Part shown: in pieces, positions 58,633-64,000 of the stretch
How positions within the stretch are numbered: the stretch's first letter is position 1
Layout of the letters: each line of letters starts with the position of its first letter
Assembly (NCBI GenBank): GCA_030065985.1
Contig: JASJCM010000006.1
Location: forward strand, 61,303-125,302
Direction of reading: 5' to 3'
DNA length: 64,000 bases
From: Woeseiaceae bacterium
GTDB lineage: Bacteria > Pseudomonadota > Gammaproteobacteria > Steroidobacterales > Woeseiaceae
Notes under the pieces: generated by a model
What the model was told of the DNA's origin: nothing
What the model saw: the letters and a program-made list of their open reading frames with translations, nothing else
Databases searched by the model: none
Translations under genes and position numbers: made by a program

Positions 58633-60366
58633 ATGAAAACCACTGCAGCCGCGCTGGTCCGCCACGCGCTCGAGCAAGTTGGCGTCCGCTACACCTTCGG
58701 GATCCCTGGCGTGCACAACATCGAACTCTACGATGAGCTGCTCGGGTCGGACCAGATTCAGCCGGTCCTCGTCACGCACGAGGGCGCCGGGGCCTTCATG
58801 GCGGACGCCATCAGCCGTGCTACCGACAGCATCGGCACGCTTGTCATCGTGCCGGCGGCGGGCATCACGCATGCGCTGTCAGGCGTCGGCGAGGCGTTTC
58901 TCGATGGCGTACCGATGCTGATCGTCTCGGGCGGTATCCGTACTGACCTTGAGCACAAGTTCCAGCTTCATGACGTCGACCAGCAGGCGATCATGCGGCC
59001 GCTGACGAAAGCACAGTACAAGATCGAGCGCTATCAAGATGCGATCCCGACGATCTACGAAGCGTACAGGACGGCTGTCTCGGGCGAGCCCGGTCCCGTG
59101 TTCGTCGAGATACCCGCAAACCTGCAGCTGCTGACCGGTGAAGTCGACGGCATGCCGGCTTTCGACACTGAGCTTACACACCCTGAAGTCGATGCGCAGG
59201 CAATCGGTGACGCCGCTGCAATGCTTGCGGCGGCGGAGAAGCCCGGCATCTTCGTGGGCTGGGGCGCTAGAGACGTAACAGCGGATGTCATTCGCATCGC
59301 TGAGCACCTCAGCGCGCCGGTCGCAACGACGCTGCAGGGCCTCGGCGTTTTTCCCGGCGATCATCCCTTGCACGCGGGCTTCAGCTTCGGGCCGTCAGCC
59401 GTGCCCGCATCGCAGAACGCGTTCAAGGATTGCGACGTCATGCTCGCGATCGGTACACGTTTCGCCGAGATCTGCACGGGCAGCTACGGTGCCGTGCCGC
59501 CCGAAAAACTCATTCATATCGACATTAACCCGGACGCGATCGGCGCAAATCACAAGACGCCCATAGGCATATGCGCCGATGCCCGGGATGCAGTTCCGGC
59601 CCTGGCCGACGCTGTCACGGCGTCGGGCGAAGCACGGGACAGCACCCAGGTCGCAGCGGCAATCTCCCGCGACAAAGCAACCTACCGCGAAGCCTGGCAC
59701 AAGCATGATCCCAAGGGCCGCGTTAACCCGGCGCGCTTTTTCGAGGAGCTGCGCGTTCAGCTGCATGACGATGCGATCGTTATTGCCGACGACGGCAATC
59801 ACACGTTCCTGACGGCTGAACTCATGTCGATCAACAAGGGTGGCACGTATCTGTCCCCTACTGATTTCAACTGCATGGGTTATTGTGTCCCGGCGACGAT
59901 CGCCGTGAAAATGGCAATGCCCGAACGCGAGGTCATCGGTATTGTCGGCGATGGTGCCTTTCTGATGACCGGACTCGAGTCGGTAACGGCCGCCGGCAAC
60001 GGTATCGGTGCCGTCTGGTTTGTGTTCAACGATGGCGAGCTGGCGCAGATCGCGCAGGCGCAGGAAATTCCCTACCAGCGCACGGCCTGCGTTGATGTGG
60101 GCAACCTGAACTACGAAGCGTTCGCTGCGGCTACCGGCGCAGCATACGTCAATATCGCGAACGACTCGGAGCTGCACGACGGCATTGAGCGAGCGCTCTC
60201 GATGGCTGCACAGAACAAGCCTGTACTCGTCAACGTGCACATCGACTACAGCAAGAAGACGCAATTCACCGTCGGCACAGTCCAGACCAACCTGAAGCGC
60301 TTCGATACAAGGAACAAGCTGCGCATCGTCGGACGCGCGCTCAAGAGAAGAATTTTCGGCAGCTAG
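58633..60366 (+). CDS. Acetolactate synthase-like ThDP-dependent enzyme
   Basis: A 577-aa ThDP enzyme of the POX/ALS/benzoylformate decarboxylase superfamily. The catalytic Glu50 is in THEGAGAFMAD and the ThDP-Mg motif is GDGAFLMTGLESVTAAGNG...NDGE. All three domains are present. It is not clearly IlvB: no IlvN partner is adjacent and the substrate-loop residues differ. An unusual basic C-terminal tail (LRIVGRALKRRIFG) could be a membrane-association helix. It stands alone and the substrate is not predictable. Confidence 0.85.
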   Translation: MKTTAAALVRHALEQVGVRYTFGIPGVHNIELYDELLGSDQIQPVLVTHEGAGAFMADAISRATDSIGTLVIVPAAGITHALSGVGEAFLDGVPMLIVSGGIRTDLEHKFQLHDVDQQAIMRPLTKAQYKIERYQDAIPTIYEAYRTAVSGEPGPVFVEIPANLQLLTGEVDGMPAFDTELTHPEVDAQAIGDAAAMLAAAEKPGIFVGWGARDVTADVIRIAEHLSAPVATTLQGLGVFPGDHPLHAGFSFGPSAVPASQNAFKDCDVMLAIGTRFAEICTGSYGAVPPEKLIHIDINPDAIGANHKTPIGICADARDAVPALADAVTASGEARDSTQVAAAISRDKATYREAWHKHDPKGRVNPARFFEELRVQLHDDAIVIADDGNHTFLTAELMSINKGGTYLSPTDFNCMGYCVPATIAVKMAMPEREVIGIVGDGAFLMTGLESVTAAGNGIGAVWFVFNDGELAQIAQAQEIPYQRTACVDVGNLNYEAFAAATGAAYVNIANDSELHDGIERALSMAAQNKPVLVNVHIDYSKKTQFTVGTVQTNLKRFDTRNKLRIVGRALKRRIFGS

Positions 60367-60510
60367 GCAAAAGAGCGGCACAGAGTTAGCGCGCCAATCT
60401 TAGTGTAAATGACGGGGACAAGAGCGGGATACACGTAGGCCTGGCCTTGAGGGTGAGCATTTCGACTATACTGATTCCAGGCTTAGCTGCGCTCTTGAAG
60501 CTGTAATCGG

Positions 60511-62640
60511 ATGGAGATATCTGCGCTCATTAGTATCGCCGCCGCGCTCGCATTGGCGCTCGTCGCTTACCTGATAGGCCGTGGCCAGCGGAAAGCAGCT
60601 GAGACCTTATCGCTAGGCCGTGCACTTGCCCAAGCTGAGCACGACACTCGTGTCGGCATCATTCTCGAGAACGCCCTCGTCGCAATCGCCCACTGCAGGT
60701 TCGACCCGCCTGTGTCTGTCAAATCGCCTGTTGATGAGATCATCAAGGAGGCCTATGCGAGTGGCTATCACGCAGACTGGAACCAGGCCTTTGCACGCCA
60801 GTACGGATATGACGCCGACTTCGACATGTCAAAGGTCAAGTTGGCGGAGATCGTGCCGCTGACCGACCAGCGTAACTACGATTTTGTGCGGCAGTTTGTA
60901 GAAAATGGCTTTCGCGTAATACGTGAGGAGACTTTCGAGATCGACCGGCACGGCAATGCGGTGGAATTCCTCGTGTCGTGTGCAGGACGCGTGCACGAGG
61001 ACCACCTCGTCGAGGCCTGGGTCACAATGATCGACATTACGGCGTTGAACGAGGCGCGTGCGGCGCTTCAGTTTTCCGAGCACAAGTTCTCGACGGCGTT
61101 CCACTCGAGTCCCGACGCCATCCTGATTACGCGACTCATTGATGGGCGCATCATTGATGTTAACTCTGGCTTTGAGTCCGTTTTCGGCTACATGAGCAGA
61201 GAAGCGGTTGGCAAGACGACCACGGAGTTGGGCCTTTGGCGAGATCTGTCTAACCGTGAAGAGTGGATTCGGAATCTTGAGTCGCGTGGGGCGTCTCATG
61301 CAGTCGAGGCCGAATTCCAGCGAAAGGACGGAACGGTGATCTCCTGCATAGCTTCCGCAGGGTCGATCGAGATTGATGGCATTCCCCATGTCCTGTCAAC
61401 TGTTCGTGACGTCACGCAGGAAAAGCGCGCCGAGAGACAGCGTTTGGCGCTCGAATCGGAATTGCGCCAGGCTCAGAAGATGGAGGCCGTCGGGCAACTG
61501 ACAAGCGGTATTGCCCACGACTTCAACAATATTCTCGCCTCAGTAGTTGGCTACACCGAACTTGCTACCCGGCACCCTGCCGCCCGAAACAGTGATGCTT
61601 TGTCTGAGTATCTGGAAGGTGTTCTCGGCGCAAGTTGGCGAGCGAGGGACCTGGTCGCACAGATGCTGACGTTCAGTCGAAAGCAAGACAGCAAAGCTCT
61701 CTCTACCAACGTCGGCCGGCTCATCGGCAGCGTTGTGGGACTTTTACGGCCAACGATGCCGTCGTCGATCGCTCTTGAGGTGGGCGCTGAGGCAAACGCC
61801 GGCACAATCCACATCGACCCCGCGCAGCTGGAGCAGGTGCTCATTAATCTCTGCCTAAATGCCAAAGACGCAATGCGCGGGAACGGCACAATTCACATCA
61901 CCGCAAGCGACGAGCATGTCATTGACACGGCGTGTTCAGCGTGCGGCGATTCAATAGCGGGAGACATGGTGGCTATTGAGGTCGCTGATTCCGGCGACGG
62001 CATCCCGGCGGAACAGCTAGACCGCATCTTCGAGCCGTTCTTCACGACGAAGGGTGACGGCGGCGGAACAGGCATGGGCCTTGCTATGGTCGACAGAATC
62101 TCGCACGCGCATGACGGACACATTGTTGTAAATAGCGAAAGCGGCAAGGGAACGTCATTCTGCCTGTATTTTCCACGCGATGAAGAGCCGGTCCAGTTGC
62201 CGGTCGATACGAACGGACGCGCTGCCACAGCGAAGCCGGCCACCTCCGCTGGCAATATACTGGTGGTTGATGACGAGCTCACTGTTGCGACACTACTCGT
62301 GCAGCTCCTCGAGAGCCGCGGCTATACCGCTGTTGCAATGGGCGATAGCGAACAGGCACTACAGTACTTTGAGCACCATCGCGACAATGTCGATCTTGTT
62401 ATTACGGATTACACAATGCCTAAATTGAGCGGCATCGAGTTGTCGGAACAGCTCTTAAGACTCGACCCGGAGCTGCCGGTTATCTTGCTATCCGGATACA
62501 CGCCGGTAGGCGACCAGCGCGCAGCCAGGGAACTCGGCGTTCGGTTATACATGAACAAACCGCTAGAGTTCGACGTGTTTTTTAAGCAGCTTTCGGGAAT
62601 ACTCGAAGGTAACAGGGGCAGATCCGATGGGAGAAAGTAA
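60511..62640 (+). CDS. Hybrid sensor histidine kinase with C-terminal receiver
   Basis: A 709-aa protein. One N-terminal membrane helix (about 5-22) precedes two PAS-like domains (about 45-180 and 185-305; the second has the FSTAFHSSPDAILITRL pattern). The HisKA domain has the phospho-acceptor His336 in GIAHDFNN, the ATPase has N and G boxes (CLNAKDAM, DSGDGIP, GTGMGLAMV), and the receiver has phospho-acceptor Asp633 in ITDYTMPKLSG. No DNA-binding response regulator is adjacent. A weak -10 (TATACT, 60467-60472) lies upstream in the 144-bp spacer. Confidence 0.92.
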   Translation: MEISALISIAAALALALVAYLIGRGQRKAAETLSLGRALAQAEHDTRVGIILENALVAIAHCRFDPPVSVKSPVDEIIKEAYASGYHADWNQAFARQYGYDADFDMSKVKLAEIVPLTDQRNYDFVRQFVENGFRVIREETFEIDRHGNAVEFLVSCAGRVHEDHLVEAWVTMIDITALNEARAALQFSEHKFSTAFHSSPDAILITRLIDGRIIDVNSGFESVFGYMSREAVGKTTTELGLWRDLSNREEWIRNLESRGASHAVEAEFQRKDGTVISCIASAGSIEIDGIPHVLSTVRDVTQEKRAERQRLALESELRQAQKMEAVGQLTSGIAHDFNNILASVVGYTELATRHPAARNSDALSEYLEGVLGASWRARDLVAQMLTFSRKQDSKALSTNVGRLIGSVVGLLRPTMPSSIALEVGAEANAGTIHIDPAQLEQVLINLCLNAKDAMRGNGTIHITASDEHVIDTACSACGDSIAGDMVAIEVADSGDGIPAEQLDRIFEPFFTTKGDGGGTGMGLAMVDRISHAHDGHIVVNSESGKGTSFCLYFPRDEEPVQLPVDTNGRAATAKPATSAGNILVVDDELTVATLLVQLLESRGYTAVAMGDSEQALQYFEHHRDNVDLVITDYTMPKLSGIELSEQLLRLDPELPVILLSGYTPVGDQRAARELGVRLYMNKPLEFDVFFKQLSGILEGNRGRSDGRK

Positions 62641-62734
62641 CTGTCTCCTTTGAGAGAGCGCTCTCGAAGGCATTGTTGGGGAAATCAACGCGCTTTCGAT
62701 CCACGACAGTCTCGTCGGCGGCGATTAGCAATAG

Positions 62735-62995
62735 CTAGTTCGCGAAGTACCAGTAAAGCGCTGCGCCAACGATGACTACGGCCACGATGAGCGGCAGCGA
62801 GCTGGTCTTCTGAGCCATCGGCGCGTCAGGGTTCGCACGCCGATACACCGCCACTTCACGATCGATAATCTGTTTGGCCTCTTTGAGCCCGAGGCCGTGT
62901 TCCTCGCGCAGGAGCTTGATGGCCTCAATTTTGCGCCCGGCACGAACTGACTGTCGCACTGACTCAGACAGGTGCTGGTCGGTATTGGATTTCAT
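62735..62995 (-). CDS. Small membrane protein with ribosomal L7/L12 C-terminal-like domain
   Basis: An 86-aa protein. Residues about 18-45 (KIEAIKLLREEHGLGLKEAK) match the KxxAIKxxRExxGLGLKEAK core of the L7/L12 C-terminal domain. A single membrane helix ends the protein (PLIVAVVIVGAALYWYF). The full start is ATG 62995, which overlaps the stop of the aldehyde dehydrogenase (TGATG), so it is translated after it. Function unknown; it cannot replace ribosomal L7/L12 because it lacks the N-terminal dimer domain. Confidence 0.75.
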   Translation of the reverse strand: MKSNTDQHLSESVRQSVRAGRKIEAIKLLREEHGLGLKEAKQIIDREVAVYRRANPDAPMAQKTSSLPLIVAVVIVGAALYWYFAN

Positions 62996-64000
62996 CAGAG
63001 CAACTTCCGCAGCAGTCTGAATTTCTTGTCCGTGTACGGCGCGTACCGCAGGTCCGGATCGGGCCACCAGCCGCGTTTCAACACGGGCTTCATGTGGCTG
63101 AACGTCCTGAAACCGTACTCGCCCGAATAATTGCCCATACCGCTGCCGCCGACGCCGCCAAACGGCAGCTCGTGCACGGCCATGAACATCATCGTGTCGT
63201 TCACACAGGTATTGCCCGCTGAGATTTTCGCGAGGAATCGATGTTCGGCCTCGGTGTCTTTCGTGAAAATATAAGCGGCCAGCGGCTTGTCGCCAGTGCG
63301 AATGAACTGAATTGCGTCTTCGAGGCTGTCGGCGCGAACGATCGGCAGCACCGGACCGAAAATCTCTTCCTGCATCACGGCGCAGTCGGGCGTAACGCCG
63401 GTCAGCACGGTCGGCGCGATAAAGCGCGTTGCGGCGTCAGACTGACCTCCGATCGCAATGTCACCTGAACTCATGAGCCCGGTAATTCGCTCGAAATGGC
63501 GATCGCTCACGATGCGGCCATAGGAATCGGACTGCTGCGGGTCGTCGCCGAACATCTCCGTGACGGCCGCCTGCAGGAGCGGCACAAGCTTCTTCTCGGT
63601 TTCGGCGTCGACGAGAATGTAATCTGGTGCAATGCAGGTTTGCCCTGCGTTTGTAAACTTGCCCCACGCGATCCGTCGGGCCGTGGTTTCAAGGTTGGCA
63701 TCTGGCATCACCACGCACGGGCTCTTGCCGCCGAGTTCGAGCGTGACAGGCGTCAGGTGTTTGGCAGCGGCGGCCATGACGATGCGGCCAACATCGCCGC
63801 CTCCCGTATACAAAATGTGATCCCAGGACAGGTCGAGCAACGCGGTCGTCTCCGGCACGCCGCCTTCGATGACCTTGAAGCAATCCTTGTCGAGATACTC
63901 CTCGATGAGCCTGACTGTGAGCGCCGATGTCTTTGGCGCAAGCTCCGAAGGTTTGATAACGGCGCAGTTGCCTGCGGCAATCGCGGCGACGAGACCGGCC
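62995..64000 (-). CDS. Aldehyde dehydrogenase family protein (5' end beyond window)
   Basis: The C-terminal 334 codons of an ALDH; the gene runs off the right edge. The frame is open through 64000 and reads AAIAAGNCAVIKPSELAPKT upstream of the internal GTG at 63858, so that GTG is not the start. The catalytic Glu lies in TLELGGKSP and the catalytic Cys in NAGQTCIAPD. The C-terminal AVHELPFGGVGGSGMGNYSG is typical of coniferyl/fatty aldehyde dehydrogenases (ALDH3-like), with a basic tail. Confidence 0.92.
   Translation of the reverse strand, partial: AGLVAAIAAGNCAVIKPSELAPKTSALTVRLIEEYLDKDCFKVIEGGVPETTALLDLSWDHILYTGGGDVGRIVMAAAAKHLTPVTLELGGKSPCVVMPDANLETTARRIAWGKFTNAGQTCIAPDYILVDAETEKKLVPLLQAAVTEMFGDDPQQSDSYGRIVSDRHFERITGLMSSGDIAIGGQSDAATRFIAPTVLTGVTPDCAVMQEEIFGPVLPIVRADSLEDAIQFIRTGDKPLAAYIFTKDTEAEHRFLAKISAGNTCVNDTMMFMAVHELPFGGVGGSGMGNYSGEYGFRTFSHMKPVLKRGWWPDPDLRYAPYTDKKFRLLRKLL

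Noticed and set aside
57718..58872. Long version of the lipoprotein gene reaching 58872
   Set aside because: The extra N-terminus lies antisense to the ThDP enzyme start and would bury the lipoprotein signal at internal position.
62654..62665. GAGAGCGCTCTC palindrome after the histidine kinase gene, considered as a terminator
   Set aside because: No T-run follows on either strand; it could be chance or a weak Rho-independent element, so it is not listed.
62995..63858. Treating GTG 63858 as the start of the aldehyde dehydrogenase
   Set aside because: The reading frame stays open and ALDH-like up to the window edge, so the gene is simply cut off.

Overview
The window looks like chromosome of a free-living, probably marine, Gammaproteobacterium. 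GC content is high, genes are packed tightly, and there are no mobile elements, CRISPR arrays, rRNA genes or recognisable tRNA genes. The gene order polA / engB / cytochrome c4 / dsbA is the classic gammaproteobacterial one. Secreted and lipoprotein peptidases, a TonB receptor and amino-acid catabolic operons fit a protein-degrading heterotroph. A relative of Woeseiales/Xanthomonadales is my guess, made from gene content only.

Layout. 0-6 kb: an unknown gene, an orphan FlhC-like regulator, mscL, nudC, a TANGO2/NRDE protein, a DUF819 membrane protein, a DUF4124 protein and an esterase. 6.0-14.1 kb: a tightly overlapped arginine operon, argR-argG-X-argC-argD-argF'-argB-argH. It lacks argA, argJ and argE but carries X, a P-loop protein related to DgcN/DUF1611 acyltransferases. 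The transcarbamylase has an Ala at the residue that separates acetyl- from succinyl-ornithine enzymes. 14.1-18.3 kb: an RND pump (adaptor plus permease). 18.4-24.9 kb: lptM (59 codons), polA, a structured spacer with a likely sRNA, engB, cytochrome c4, a membrane-tethered DsbA and a YkuD L,D-transpeptidase. 25-31 kb: a DUF885 protein and a second RND pair. 31-35 kb: a methyltransferase and a TonB receptor.

35.6-42.2 kb: a catabolic run of M20 peptidase, isoaspartyl peptidase, BKACE beta-keto acid cleavage enzyme, thioesterase, 2-oxoglutarate dioxygenase and DUF885 protein. 42.3-47.4 kb: an AsnC-type regulator divergent from leucine dehydrogenase and the branched-chain keto-acid dehydrogenase E1alpha, E1beta and E2 genes. 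47.4-51.7 kb, minus strand: a beta-barrel-like protein, a membrane protein, a secreted short-chain dehydrogenase and a GlcD-type flavin oxidase. 51.7-54.8 kb: dgcN-dgcA and a LacI regulator, the recently described N-acetylation route of D-glutamate catabolism. 54.8-64 kb: a broken Gfo/Idh/MocA gene, a serine hydrolase, an Acr3 arsenite carrier, a lipoprotein, a ThDP enzyme, a hybrid histidine kinase, a small L7/L12-CTD membrane protein and an aldehyde dehydrogenase cut by the window end.

Most notable is that two DUF1611-related proteins sit in one window. One is DgcN, whose known homologue N-acetylates D-glutamate. The other lies in an arginine operon that lacks the enzyme for N-acylating L-glutamate. 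My main hypothesis is that the second fills this gap. The polA-engB spacer, with a sigmaE-like promoter and an intrinsic terminator, is the second strongest lead. Functions are inferred from recognised family motifs; no searches were run.
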